DNA of 45,718 bases from an uncultured Oscillibacter sp. (GCA_910588005.1 CAJUQM010000020.1:1-45718); one strand, 5' to 3'; counted from the first letter of the stretch, positions 7,125-15,917 are shown. Notes: a model not told the origin generated them from the sequence alone. A program made the numbers and translations.

Positions 7125-7997
7125 ATGACAGCTTCTCCCAACAGGCGGCTGCGCCGTCAGAGCTGCCGGAAATTTCTCGGTGATTTTTATGCGGTGATCA
7201 TCTACGCCATTTTCTACATCCCCGTGCTGGTGATGATGGTTTTCTCCTTCAACAACGCCAAGCGCAATTACGCCTGGGAGGGGTTTACCACTCAGTGGTA
7301 TGGAAAGCTCTTCTCCTTTGGGAATCACGACCTTTGGGAGTCCCTGGCCTACTCTCTCGCAATTGCGATACTGGCAACGGCCATCAGCGTGGTAATCGGC
7401 GTGCTGGGCGGCATCGGATTGAAAAAGTTCGAATTCCGGGGCAAGAAGTTCATCAACCTCATGCTCTATGTGCCCATTGTGGTGCCGGAGATCGTGCTGG
7501 CCGTGGCCATGCTGATCATCTTCATCACCGTGGGAGTGAAACTCGGCATCGGCACTATTGTGGCGGGCCACTGCACCTTCTGCATCCCCTATGCGGTGGT
7601 GACCATCAAGGGCCGGATCTCCGGCGACAACGAGACGCTGGAGGAGGCCTCTATGGATTTGGGGGCCAACCGGTTCCAGACCTTTTGGCGGGTTACGATT
7701 CCCAGTATTATGCCCGGGATCACATCGGCGGCTTTCCTGTCCTTCACGCTGTCTTTCGATGATGTTGTCATGAGCAACATGCTGGCTGGCGCCAGCCAAT
7801 CCACGCTGCCGGTCCTGATTCTCTCCGTCAACCGCACCGGCGTTACGCCGGATATCAACGCGCTGACCACAATCATGGTGTTGGTGATGGTGGCTGGAAT
7901 GCTGACGGTCAACGGCATCCAGCGGTCATTGCGCCGGCGGGAGCTGCGCGCGGCAGAGGAGGCGGAAACCGCCCGTCTCAACGCGGCCCGATTCTGA
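7125..7997 (+). CDS. potC: ABC importer permease, PotC type
   Basis: A 290-residue permease with a basic N-terminus, about six hydrophobic segments and the EAA loop EASMDLGANRFQTFWRVTIP. The motif FYIPVLVMMVFSFNNAK in the first helix is typical of PotC. The start at 7125 is set by GGAGGTG at 7111-7117, seven bases upstream; the reading frame also extends upstream into potB but without reason to start there. It is the heterodimer partner of PotB. The C-terminal tail is rich in Arg and Glu. Confidence 0.9.
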   Translation: MTASPNRRLRRQSCRKFLGDFYAVIIYAIFYIPVLVMMVFSFNNAKRNYAWEGFTTQWYGKLFSFGNHDLWESLAYSLAIAILATAISVVIGVLGGIGLKKFEFRGKKFINLMLYVPIVVPEIVLAVAMLIIFITVGVKLGIGTIVAGHCTFCIPYAVVTIKGRISGDNETLEEASMDLGANRFQTFWRVTIPSIMPGITSAAFLSFTLSFDDVVMSNMLAGASQSTLPVLILSVNRTGVTPDINALTTIMVLVMVAGMLTVNGIQRSLRRRELRAAEEAETARLNAARF

Positions 7998-8051
7998 TTT
8001 CTGCCGCTTGGGGCGGTTGAAATAAAATTCTTTGAATTTGGAGGCATGAAA

Positions 8052-9128
8052 ATGAAGAAACTTCTTGCGGCGATTCTCACTCTGGCAATGGCTCTGTCCC
8101 TGGCTGCCTGCGGCGGCGGAAACGGCGGCGGCCAGGGCGGCGAAGGGACCGGTGACGGCAGCGGCGCCGGCAACACCGAGCTGAACATCTTTATGTGGAG
8201 CGACTATATGTCCGATTCGCTGGTTGCCAACTTTGAAAAGGAGTTCGGTGTGAAGGTCAATATCAGCTATATGAACGACAATGCCGACTCCATCACCAAA
8301 CTGACGGCCGGCGCGGGTGACGGGTATGATCTGATCATGACCTGTGACGCCTATATGGAGTCCCTGATTGCAGGCGGTTACCTGGAGCCGCTGGATCTCT
8401 CTCAGATTCCCAATTCCAAGAATATCAACCAGGCGTATTGGTCTGAGGAGAATCAGGGCTACTGCGTGCCCTACCTGATGAACTACATCTATGTGGTTTA
8501 CGATACGGAGCGCTGCCCGATTGAGATCACCTGCTACAATGACCTGATCAACCCCGCTCTGAAGGGCGAGATCGGCTCGATCGACGGCGCCCGCAACCTC
8601 TTCCCCATTGCCCTGGTTGCCCTGGGGTATGATCCCAACAGCCGGGAGGAGAGCGAGATCGCCGAGGCCTATGAGTGGCTGGTGAAGTACAATGAAAACG
8701 TGGCTGCCTACGGCTCTACGGAGACCAACATGGTCAACGGCACGATCTCTGTTATGTTCACTTACGACGGCAATACCGCCGAGGCTATGAGCGCTATGGG
8801 CGACAACAACACCCTGGTAGTGGCGCCCTTTACCAGCGACCCTGTGCAGCTGGGCTTTGACCTGTACGTTATCCCAAAGGGAGCCAAGCACATGGACCTG
8901 GCCTATAAGTTCCTCAACTATATCTGCGATGCCCAGGTCATGGCTGACAACCTGGTGGAAAACCCCTATTCCTGCCCCAACGACGCCGCAGTGGCGGTGG
9001 CTTCGGAGGACTACCGCAATGCCCCGGCCTTCAACTTCGGCTATAAGACCAACGTGTTCTTCCAGGAGGATGTGGGCGACGCCATTGCCATCTACGACAA
9101 GTATTTCCAGATGCTGAAAGTGGGCTGA
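8052..9128 (+). CDS. potD: Substrate-binding lipoprotein, PotD type
   Basis: A 358-residue extracellular binding protein for the upstream importer. The signal peptide ends in a lipobox Leu-Ala-Ala-Cys with the lipidated Cys at 20, followed by a Gly-rich flexible linker. The mature part starts ELNIFMWSDYMSDSLVANFE, the usual opening of PotD-like proteins, and contains conserved blocks such as YDLIMTCDAYMESLI and VNGTISVMFTYDGN. ATG 8052 is preferred to ATG 8046 because GGAGG at 8040-8044 is seven bases away. True PotD uses acidic and aromatic residues to bind polyamines; this one probably recognises the amine of an Amadori compound, inferred from the operon. Confidence 0.9.
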   Translation: MKKLLAAILTLAMALSLAACGGGNGGGQGGEGTGDGSGAGNTELNIFMWSDYMSDSLVANFEKEFGVKVNISYMNDNADSITKLTAGAGDGYDLIMTCDAYMESLIAGGYLEPLDLSQIPNSKNINQAYWSEENQGYCVPYLMNYIYVVYDTERCPIEITCYNDLINPALKGEIGSIDGARNLFPIALVALGYDPNSREESEIAEAYEWLVKYNENVAAYGSTETNMVNGTISVMFTYDGNTAEAMSAMGDNNTLVVAPFTSDPVQLGFDLYVIPKGAKHMDLAYKFLNYICDAQVMADNLVENPYSCPNDAAVAVASEDYRNAPAFNFGYKTNVFFQEDVGDAIAIYDKYFQMLKVG

Positions 9129-9152
9129 TTAACAAATAACGGAGGGATTTTC

Positions 9153-10148
9153 TTGGTTAAGTTCGATGAAAAAAATCAGGTGGACAGTGTAAACGGTGCG
9201 CTGGCCCTGCGGCCGGAGATTGAGTCGATTGTAGACCGGTATCTCACTGCGGGAATTCGGAATCTCTGCTGGCTGGGCATCGGCGGCACATGGGCCAGCT
9301 GCCTGCAGGTGGTCTGTCACATGAAGGAATCCACCGATATGGATGTGTTTGCAGCCAATGCGGCGGAGTACTGCGCAACCGGTGATCTGCGGATCGGCGA
9401 GGGCACGCTTGTGGTGATCTCCTCTGTCACCGGCACAACCGCGGAGGTTGTGGACGCTGTGAAGCTGGTCCGGCAGCGGGGGGCAAAGGTCCTGGGCTTT
9501 ATTGACAAGCCGGACTCTGAGCTGGCCGGGCTGGTGGACGAGTGCATCAGCTACAAGAGCAACGAGCAGCTGAAATTTTTCATGACTGCGGACTATATTC
9601 TCTACAGGCAGGGCCGCTTTCAGGACTACGCAGCTTATTACGCCCAGCTGGAGGCACATCTAGCCAAGGATCTGGTGGAGATTGAGAAGCAGACGGATTC
9701 CTTTGCGGAGGAGTTTGCCAGAAAGCACATGAACGATGCGCTCCACTATTTTGTGGGAGCCGGCTGCCTCTACGGCGCTACCTACTCCTATGCCATGTGC
9801 TATTGGGAGGAGATGCACTGGATTCGCACGAAGTCCATTCACTCTGCGGAGTTCTTCCACGGAATGCTGGAGGTGGTGGATCTGGAGACCCCCATCACGG
9901 TCTTTGTGGGCGAGGACAGCCAGCGGGAACTGGGACTGCGGGTGGCGAAATTCCTGCCCAGAGTCTGCAAAAACTATACCGTCATCGATACCCGGGACTA
10001 TCCCCTGGAGGGTATTGACGACGTGTACCGCGGCAGACTGTGCCATCTGGTGCTCCATGCGGTTACCAATCGCATTGACGCCCACCTGGAGGCGCTGAGC
10101 GGCCACGACATGACGATCCGCCGGTACTACCGCAAGGTGGACTATTGA
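9153..10148 (+). CDS. frlB: Fructoselysine 6-phosphate deglycase (SIS domain)
   Basis: A 331-residue protein with two SIS (sugar isomerase) domains. FrlB splits fructoselysine 6-phosphate into lysine and glucose 6-phosphate in the cytoplasm. The first SIS domain shows GIGGTWASC and VVISSVTGTTAEV. The second shows FVGAGCLYGATYSYAM and the HSAEFFHGMLEVVD block, matching the GEFRHGPLE region of E. coli FrlB. The ending RRYYRKVDY parallels RRYYGGLVEY of FrlB. The TTG start has GGAGGG six bases upstream. The gene follows the importer by 24 bases and precedes frlC and frlD, which makes the assignment firm at family level. Whether the substrate is lysine-based or another fructosamine cannot be read from the sequence. 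Confidence 0.85.
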   Translation: MVKFDEKNQVDSVNGALALRPEIESIVDRYLTAGIRNLCWLGIGGTWASCLQVVCHMKESTDMDVFAANAAEYCATGDLRIGEGTLVVISSVTGTTAEVVDAVKLVRQRGAKVLGFIDKPDSELAGLVDECISYKSNEQLKFFMTADYILYRQGRFQDYAAYYAQLEAHLAKDLVEIEKQTDSFAEEFARKHMNDALHYFVGAGCLYGATYSYAMCYWEEMHWIRTKSIHSAEFFHGMLEVVDLETPITVFVGEDSQRELGLRVAKFLPRVCKNYTVIDTRDYPLEGIDDVYRGRLCHLVLHAVTNRIDAHLEALSGHDMTIRRYYRKVDY

Positions 10149-10174
10149 GCTGCGGCGGTCAAAAAAACATGAAA

Positions 10175-10206
10175 AAGGGAGGGGCGGGGCAACTCGCCCC
10201 TCCCTT
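10175..10206 (+). promoter_or_regulatory. GC-rich hairpin between frlB and frlC
   Basis: Twelve perfectly paired bases (10175-10186 with 10195-10206) enclose an 8-base loop. The structure ends one base before the GGGAG ribosome site of frlC and lacks a following T-run. It probably stabilises upstream mRNA or limits frlC translation rather than ending transcription. Confidence 0.55.
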
Positions 10207-10218
10207 GGGAGTATGTTG

Positions 10219-11034
10219 ATGCGATTTGGTCTGTTTACCTGTGGATACCAGCGGCTGCCGCTGGAAAAGGCGTTTGCAGACGCGGCGGAGATGGGGTATG
10301 ATTTTATTGAACTATGGGGCGGCCGTCCCCATGCCTACGCGCCGGATCTTCTGGCGGGAGAGGCGGAGGAGGTCTGCCGTCTCGCCGGAGAATACGGCGT
10401 GCCGGTGGCGGTGTACACGCCGGAGCACAACGCCTATCCCTTTAACTATATGTGCGGTTCTTCCCGCCAGTGGGAGGATGCTATGGACTATCTCACCTGC
10501 GGCATTCGGGCGGCCCGGCTGCTGGGGGCGGAGTATATGCTGTTGTCCGTGGGGCATGGAGGCAGCGCGCCGCCGGCGGAGCGATGGGAGCGGCTTTTAC
10601 GGTCTCTCCGGCGGCTGTGCGCCGCGGCGGAGCGGGAGGGGCAGAAGCTGATTCTTGAGACGCTGACGCCTTGGGAGAGCAACACCTGCACCCAGTGCGA
10701 TGAACTGCAGCAGGTTCTGGAGGAGGTTGGCTCCCCGTTTTTGTACGGCATGTGCGACCTGGTGCCGCCTTATGTACAGGGGGAGAATCCTGCCGCTTAT
10801 GCCAAAGTGCTGGGCGGGCGGCTGCGCCACCTCCATCTGGTGGATTCCGATGGAGTCAGCGACACCCATCTGATTCCGGGCGAGGGCACCATGAACCTGA
10901 AAGATGTGCTGGCGGAGCTGCGAACGGCCGGATACGACGGCACCGCCACGATTGAGCTGGTGACAAATTATATCGACGCCCCTTCTGCCGCTGCAAAGAT
11001 GGCGCTGGAGCGGGCAAAGGAGCTGTTATGTTGA
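10219..11034 (+). CDS. frlC: Sugar phosphate isomerase/epimerase, FrlC type
   Basis: A 271-residue TIM-barrel enzyme of the xylose-isomerase-like AP-endonuclease 2 superfamily. FrlC in E. coli is the fructoselysine 3-epimerase that converts psicoselysine. Visible blocks are FGLFTCGYQRLPLEKAF, DFIELWGGRPHAYAPDL, an ILETLTPWESNTC metal-ligand Glu, GMCDLVPPYVQG, RLRHLHLVDSDG and an AELRTAGYDGTATIEL ending. These match the layout of FrlC (metal-binding Glu, Asp, His, Glu). The start at 10219 follows GGGAG at 10207-10211; an in-frame ATG at 10213 is too close. It overlaps frlD. Position between frlB and frlD supports the call; a generic epimerase of the same family is the alternative. Confidence 0.8.
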   Translation: MRFGLFTCGYQRLPLEKAFADAAEMGYDFIELWGGRPHAYAPDLLAGEAEEVCRLAGEYGVPVAVYTPEHNAYPFNYMCGSSRQWEDAMDYLTCGIRAARLLGAEYMLLSVGHGGSAPPAERWERLLRSLRRLCAAAEREGQKLILETLTPWESNTCTQCDELQQVLEEVGSPFLYGMCDLVPPYVQGENPAAYAKVLGGRLRHLHLVDSDGVSDTHLIPGEGTMNLKDVLAELRTAGYDGTATIELVTNYIDAPSAAAKMALERAKELLC

Positions 11035-11816
11035 AAATTGCCTGCGTTGGGGACAACTGTGTGGACTATTACGACGACACATTGGAGAGTTTTCCCGGGG
11101 GAAACCCGGTGAATGTGGCCGTCTATGTGCGCCGTCTGGGCGGGGCCTCCGCCTATTTGGGGGCGGTGGGGACCGACAAGTACGGAGAGATGATCTGCTC
11201 TTCACTGGCGGACAGAGGTGTGGATGTCAGCCGTGTGCAGGTGCTGCCGGGAGATACTGCCCTCAGCCATGTGCGCCGGGTGGACGGTGAGCGGGTTTTT
11301 GGCGATTACAGCGAGGGCGTCATGGCGGATTTTCGTTTGAGCGAGGGAGATATCGACTTCCTTGCGGGCTTTGACATGGTGGTCACGGGGTTATGGGGCC
11401 ATGCGGAGGGATTTTTGGCAGAGATCCGCCGGCGGGGGATCCCCGTGGCGTTTGACGGTGCGGAGCGCCCCCTGGATCCGGCGGGCAGGATTGCTCTGCC
11501 TCATACGGATGTGGCCTTCTTCTCCGACGACAGAGCGGAAGAGCAGGCTCTGGAGGCTAAGCTCCGGGAGATTGCGGCGCTGGGTCCTAAAATCGTGGTG
11601 GCAACCCGGGGCGGACAGGGGAGCATGGCCTTTGACGGCCGGCGGTTTTACCGGCGGGGCATTGTGTCCTGCCCGGTGGTAGACACGATGGGAGCCGGGG
11701 ACAGCTTTATCGCGGGGTTTATTATGTCCTATCTCGCCGGAAAGCCGGTGCCGGACTGCATGGAGGCGGGGGCAAAAAATGCCGCCGTCACCATTGGCTA
11801 TCCCGGCGCGTGGTGA
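11028..11816 (+). CDS. frlD: Fructoselysine 6-kinase (PfkB family)
   Basis: A 262-residue ribokinase/PfkB-family kinase that phosphorylates fructoselysine at C6 before FrlB cleaves it. It opens with CVGDNCVDYY and SFPGGNPVNVAVY, as FrlD of E. coli does (IGDNCVDIY, SGGNAVNVAVY). The segment RVFGDYSEGVMADF at 89-102 is nearly identical to FrlD. The anion hole and catalytic base are in DTMGAGDSF at 219-227 (Asp225), and it ends in GYPGAW as FrlD ends in YHGAW. The ATG overlaps the frlC stop and has AGGAG at 11018-11022. FrlD specificity is well supported compared with other PfkB kinases. Confidence 0.9.
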   Translation: MLKIACVGDNCVDYYDDTLESFPGGNPVNVAVYVRRLGGASAYLGAVGTDKYGEMICSSLADRGVDVSRVQVLPGDTALSHVRRVDGERVFGDYSEGVMADFRLSEGDIDFLAGFDMVVTGLWGHAEGFLAEIRRRGIPVAFDGAERPLDPAGRIALPHTDVAFFSDDRAEEQALEAKLREIAALGPKIVVATRGGQGSMAFDGRRFYRRGIVSCPVVDTMGAGDSFIAGFIMSYLAGKPVPDCMEAGAKNAAVTIGYPGAW

Positions 11817-11820
11817 CGCT

Positions 11821-13095
11821 ATGGAGGCACGTTTTGTAACAGAGATGACAGAGGCTTTGCTTCCGCTGCTGGCAATTCCATCTGTGGCGGAGCATGGCCG
11901 GGAGGGATTCCCCTATGGGCCAGGACCTGCGCAGGCGCTGGGCTGTGCCTTGGCGCTCTGCGAGCGCCTGGGGTTTCGGGTCAGAAATGCGGATGGCCGC
12001 TATGGTTACGCGGAGATCGGACAGGGCCGGGAACTCATTGGTGTCCTGGGACATTTGGATGTGGTGGAGGCCGGCACCGGATGGCACTATCCGCCCTTCG
12101 TCGGCACCGTTGACCGCGGACGGCTGTATGGCCGGGGAACGGTGGACGATAAGGGACCCACAATAGCGGCGCTGTTTGCCGCCTGGGATCTGGCGAGGGA
12201 GTATGCGGCCCGGGGAGAGACATTGCCAAAGCGCATCCGTTTCCTCTTTGGCCAGACGGAGGAGAAGGGACGCTGGACGGACATGGAGGCATATCTTGCC
12301 GCCGAGGAACCCTTCAGCTGCGGCTTTACGCCGGATGGAGACTTTCCCGCCATCTATTGCGAGAAAACCATTTTGGTGGTAAAATTGATATCTCCGCTGC
12401 TGGGCAGCGGACTTTTGGAGGCGCAGGGCGGGACAGCGTATAACATCGTCCCGGACAGGTGCGCCGTGCGGACGGCCGGAGGAAGATTTGAGGCGGTTGG
12501 ACGGTCTGCGCACGGCAGTGTGCCCTGGGAGGGGGAGAATGCCATTGACCGGTGTATGGCCCAGCTGGCGGAACAGGGAATTCCCTTTGCCGCTGCATAT
12601 CGGGACCTGTTCGGTGGAGATGTGTACGGGGAGAAGCTGGGGATCGCCTGCGCCTCTCCCCATAGCGGTCCCTTAAGTCTCAATGTGGGAACGCTGCGGA
12701 CAGAGGGGGAGCAGATTCTGCTGGCCCTGGATATCCGCTGTCCGGAGACGGTGCCGGGTGAGGAAGTGATCAGAGCGCTGACAGCGGCAGTGAGCCGGCG
12801 CGGGTTTACCGTACTGCCTGTACATCCGCAGAAAGGCGTGTATCTGGACAAAGAAGGCCCTGTCATGCAGGCCCTTCTCCGCGCTTACCGGGATGTTACC
12901 GGCGATCTGCGGGAACCTCTGGCCATCGGCGGTGGTACCTATGCCCGGGCCATGGAGAATATCATCGCCTTTGGACCGCACTTCCCGGGGACACTTTGCT
13001 GCGAGCATCAGAGTGATGAATCCATCTCCCTGGAGGAGTTGGGGCAGCTGCGGCAGATATACAAGGGTGCTCTGCGGAATCTTCTGGAGCTATGA
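11821..13095 (+). CDS. M20 family dipeptidase, Sapep/PepV type
   Basis: A 424-residue metal-dependent peptidase of the PepV/Sapep group. Metal and catalytic residues are visible: GHLDVVEAG with His78 and Asp80, the GRGTVDDKGP block with Asp109-Asp110, EEKG with Glu147-Glu148, GFTPDGDFP with Asp172, and a late FGPHFPGT...EHQSDE block carrying the last His. The ATG lies four bases after the frlD stop, so it is almost certainly co-transcribed; its ribosome site is weak. Standard Frl operons lack it. It may release Amadori amino acids from fructosylated dipeptides taken up by the importer, or simply recycle peptides. It is cytoplasmic, with no signal peptide. Confidence 0.85.
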   Translation: MEARFVTEMTEALLPLLAIPSVAEHGREGFPYGPGPAQALGCALALCERLGFRVRNADGRYGYAEIGQGRELIGVLGHLDVVEAGTGWHYPPFVGTVDRGRLYGRGTVDDKGPTIAALFAAWDLAREYAARGETLPKRIRFLFGQTEEKGRWTDMEAYLAAEEPFSCGFTPDGDFPAIYCEKTILVVKLISPLLGSGLLEAQGGTAYNIVPDRCAVRTAGGRFEAVGRSAHGSVPWEGENAIDRCMAQLAEQGIPFAAAYRDLFGGDVYGEKLGIACASPHSGPLSLNVGTLRTEGEQILLALDIRCPETVPGEEVIRALTAAVSRRGFTVLPVHPQKGVYLDKEGPVMQALLRAYRDVTGDLREPLAIGGGTYARAMENIIAFGPHFPGTLCCEHQSDESISLEELGQLRQIYKGALRNLLEL

Positions 13096-13147
13096 GCGCC
13101 GCCGTGCCCCGGTGGGAGAGACTGGCATCTGTTCAAAAACTGTCTGG

Positions 13148-13220
13148 AAATACCCGCTTACTTTTTTGCGGGTATTTCCGCAATATGGACCGCAAGTCGG
13201 GGATAAACCAGCTTGCGGTC
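13148..13220 (+). terminator. Two tandem hairpins ending the frl operon
   Basis: The first hairpin pairs 13148-13157 with 13168-13177 (10 bp, T-rich 10-base loop). The second pairs 13188-13196 with 13212-13220 (9 bp, 15-base loop) and is followed by TTTAA. Neither has a long T-run, but the pair lies between the dipeptidase stop and the MATE gene, where a transcript end is expected. Confidence 0.5.
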
Positions 13221-13272
13221 TTTAAGCTGGAGAGGTTCCGGAGAACTCAAAAGAGTCAGGGGGCAATTTGAA

Positions 13273-14664
13273 ATGATTTTCAGCAGACAGCGCAGCGAGT
13301 CCCGGGCAATGGTTCGGGTGATCTTGGCGCTGGCCTGGCCGACGATGCTGGAGGAGACGATGCAGTCCGCTGTCCAGTATATTGATACAGCCATGGTAGG
13401 AACGCTGGGTACCCAGGCCACGGCGGCAGTGGGAGCGACTACCACCGTCGGGTGGCTGATATTCTCTTCGATCACCGCCTTCAGCGTGGGTTTTCTGGCG
13501 ATGATCTCCAAGGCCTGCGGAGCGCAGGATATCTGGACAGCACGGAGGACCGCTGCGCAGGCGGTCCTCTCTGTGCTGGTGATTGGCACGGCCTGCACCA
13601 TCCTCACCACAGCTCTCAGCGGTGCGATCCCCGTTTGGATGCAGGTGGAACCCCAGATTCGCCCTACAGCCTCAAGGTATTTTCTGATTTTGTATCTTCC
13701 GCTGCTGCCTCGGACTGCGGGCATCATCTTTGGCACCGCGCTCCGGGCGGCGGGAGATACCAAAACGCCCATGAAAGTGGGTGTCTGGGTGAACTGTATC
13801 AATGTGGTTTTGAATTTTCTGCTGATCTATCCCACCCGTACGGTGATGCTGCTGGGCCGCAGCGTCACTGTACCCGGCGCGGGGATGGGAGTTGTCGGCG
13901 CGGCCGCCGCCAGCGCTGTGGCCTTCACCTGGGGCGGCATCCGAATCACATGGGTACTGTGGCGTCATCCTGTGATCTCCCCAAAGGGGCAGACTCTGCG
14001 GCCGGACGCGGCAATCCTCTCCCCCTGCCTGCGTGTGGCGCTGCCCAATATGCTTCAGAGATTCGGCACCTCCCTGGGCTACGTGGCGTTTGCCGCCATG
14101 ATCAACTCTTTGGGAGAGGTGGCTACCGCAGCCCATACCATTGCCAATACGGTGGAGTCGGCCTTTTATATTCCAGGCTACGGAATGCAGACCGCTGCCG
14201 CCACTCTGACGGGCAACGCCTACGGTGCGGGAGACCAAAGACGTATGAAGACCCTGACCACGATGTTTCTGCCGGTGGAGATTTGCCTGATGTGTGTTAC
14301 CGGCGGGGCGCTTTTTCTCTCCGCGCCGCTGCTGATGGGGCTGTTCTCCAACAGCGAAATGGTCATTACACTGGGGACGAGGATCTTGCGGATGGTGGCG
14401 GTCTCGGAGCCGCTGTACGGTGTGTCCATCATCGCAGAGGGTATGATGATGGGCGTGGGCAGGACCAGGACGCCCTTTGTGTACAACATCATCGGGATGT
14501 GGTGTATCCGCATTGTGGGGACATTTATCTGCATTCGGGTATTGGGGTTGGGCCTTGTGGCCGCCTGGGGCTGTATGATCGCCCATAATGTGCTCCTTTT
14601 TGCCCTCTATTTGATTTCCTTTGTCAGAGGGACGTGGAACCCCCTGGCTGAACGGACCGTGTAA
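13273..14664 (+). CDS. MATE family efflux transporter
   Basis: A 463-residue transporter with about 12 hydrophobic segments in two MatE repeats. Family features are TMLEETMQSAVQYIDTAMVGTLG in the first helix pair, GFLAMISKACGAQD, and the LRAAGDTKTPMKVGVWVNCINVVLNF block. The second half repeats them (LPNMLQRFGTSLGY, TAAATLTGNAYGAGD, MMMGVGRTRTPFVYNIIGMW). MATE proteins export drugs or metabolites using H+ or Na+ gradients. ATG 13273 is preceded by AGGGGG about eight bases upstream; the frame extends upstream through the second hairpin, which is not expected to be coding. The terminator-like hairpins before it suggest it is separate from the frl operon, and its substrate is unknown. Confidence 0.88.
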   Translation: MIFSRQRSESRAMVRVILALAWPTMLEETMQSAVQYIDTAMVGTLGTQATAAVGATTTVGWLIFSSITAFSVGFLAMISKACGAQDIWTARRTAAQAVLSVLVIGTACTILTTALSGAIPVWMQVEPQIRPTASRYFLILYLPLLPRTAGIIFGTALRAAGDTKTPMKVGVWVNCINVVLNFLLIYPTRTVMLLGRSVTVPGAGMGVVGAAAASAVAFTWGGIRITWVLWRHPVISPKGQTLRPDAAILSPCLRVALPNMLQRFGTSLGYVAFAAMINSLGEVATAAHTIANTVESAFYIPGYGMQTAAATLTGNAYGAGDQRRMKTLTTMFLPVEICLMCVTGGALFLSAPLLMGLFSNSEMVITLGTRILRMVAVSEPLYGVSIIAEGMMMGVGRTRTPFVYNIIGMWCIRIVGTFICIRVLGLGLVAAWGCMIAHNVLLFALYLISFVRGTWNPLAERTV

Positions 14665-14666
14665 CC

Positions 14667-14837
14667 GTGGAGAATCGTTATTACCTCGATTTGGCATGCT
14701 TCCGTCTGGAAGCTGCCGCAGATGTTCTGTCTTATTGTAATATGACCTCCTGCTTACAGAAAGCCGCCCATATAAGCCGGAGAGCATATGAAAGTGTATT
14801 TCTTGATTTTGCCTGGCGGGATATCTTCTTCCCATGA
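14667..14837 (+). CDS. Possible 56-residue protein after the MATE gene
   Basis: GTG at 14667, two bases after the MATE stop, opens a 56-codon frame. The product is soluble-looking, with three Cys and a helix-like composition (LDLACFRLEAAADVLSYC, then SRRAYESVFLDFAWRD). No good ribosome site is visible, but the position right after the MATE stop would allow re-initiation. I do not recognise it. Confidence 0.35.
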   Translation: MENRYYLDLACFRLEAAADVLSYCNMTSCLQKAAHISRRAYESVFLDFAWRDIFFP

Positions 14838-15141
14838 CAATATTGATGTGAGAATTACAAAATCAGAGTCTAAAAGCCAAGCTGTGCTGGCAGCAGGGCT
14901 GCTCGAGCTTTAAGACGGCTGCTTTACTGTCAGACTATATTTGCAATTATTGACAGTTATAGGAAAATAACTTTACTTTTCAGAAAATACAGGGTATCAT
15001 AATGCAGGAAAACCTCTTGAAAATTCACGGAATTGTAGAGTTTCAGATGGTGAGCAGGAGGCTTGCTGGGTGAATTTTACCCGCGTGCGTCCGAGATTCA
15101 AACTGATTTCAGATCAATGTCTACTTTGGGAGGGCTGTGAG
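14838..15141. other. Intergenic region ahead of the FCD-type regulator
   Basis: AT-rich stretch with a candidate promoter: TTGACA at 14950-14955, then 17 bases, then the weak -10 TTACTT at 14973-14978. The consensus -35 with a poor -10 suggests low or activator-dependent expression of the following regulator. No gene is seen. Confidence 0.4.
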
Positions 15142-15906
15142 GTGCAGTTCACAACAAAAAAAGATTATGCCTATGAGCAGATTAAAAACGACATCCTCTC
15201 CGGGAAACTCCTTCCCGGGGACAAGCTGGTTATTCGGGATCTGGCCAAACAGTATGATATGAGCTACATCCCCATCCGGGAGGCGATTTCCCAGCTCTTT
15301 CACGAGGGGCTGGTACATAGCATCCCGTATACCGGCACACGGGTGGCAGAGGTGGACATTGAGAAGATTTTTGAATTTACCGCCCTGCGCTACGAGATCG
15401 AGGATCTCTGCCTGCGAACAGCGGTACCCCATATTACTCCGGAAGATATTACGGCCCTTTATGAAATTTTTGAGGAGCTGCAGGCTCTGTACCGTGCCGG
15501 GGATCTGAAGCGGTATATGATTGTCAACCGCTCGTTTTATACTTACTTTTACGACCGCTCGCCCTATTCTCATATCAGGGACCAGATTGATGAGCTGTAC
15601 AAGATCAGCAGGACCAATACATCATTGGTCGCCCCGGCGTATATTCCGAAATCCCTGGAGCAGCACAGGGAATTGATCCGGCTGGCGGGGCAGGGCGATG
15701 TGGATGGCGCGGTCCTCTGCCACCATACACAGAAGAGGGAGGCGCTCAGAGCCGTATTTGATGTGATGCGGGACGTGGTGCTCCACCCTCAGCAGCTGGA
15801 GGGCCATCCGGTCAGTATTTTCTACCGCAGAAAGGCCATTGAAAACGACCAGACGGCGCTGCTTCAGCAGCTTGACCGGCTGGAAGAACTCTTTTCTTCC
15901 TTCTGA
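15142..15906 (+). CDS. GntR family regulator with FCD domain
   Basis: A 254-residue DNA-binding regulator. The winged helix spans about residues 5-75 (DYAYEQIKNDILSGKLLPGD, IRDLAKQYDMSYIPIREAISQL, GLVHSIPYTGTRVAEV), and an all-helical FCD ligand domain covers about 85-215 (EKIFEFTALRYEIEDLCLRTA). FCD regulators usually bind organic acids through a metal site, which fits the carboxylate operon that follows. The GTG start at 15142 has GGGAGGG seven bases upstream; the frame is open earlier without a ribosome site. It ends at a strong terminator and likely acts on the palindrome at 16106-16125. Confidence 0.88.
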   Translation: MQFTTKKDYAYEQIKNDILSGKLLPGDKLVIRDLAKQYDMSYIPIREAISQLFHEGLVHSIPYTGTRVAEVDIEKIFEFTALRYEIEDLCLRTAVPHITPEDITALYEIFEELQALYRAGDLKRYMIVNRSFYTYFYDRSPYSHIRDQIDELYKISRTNTSLVAPAYIPKSLEQHRELIRLAGQGDVDGAVLCHHTQKREALRAVFDVMRDVVLHPQQLEGHPVSIFYRRKAIENDQTALLQQLDRLEELFSSF

Positions 15907-15917
15907 GAGACTATGTG

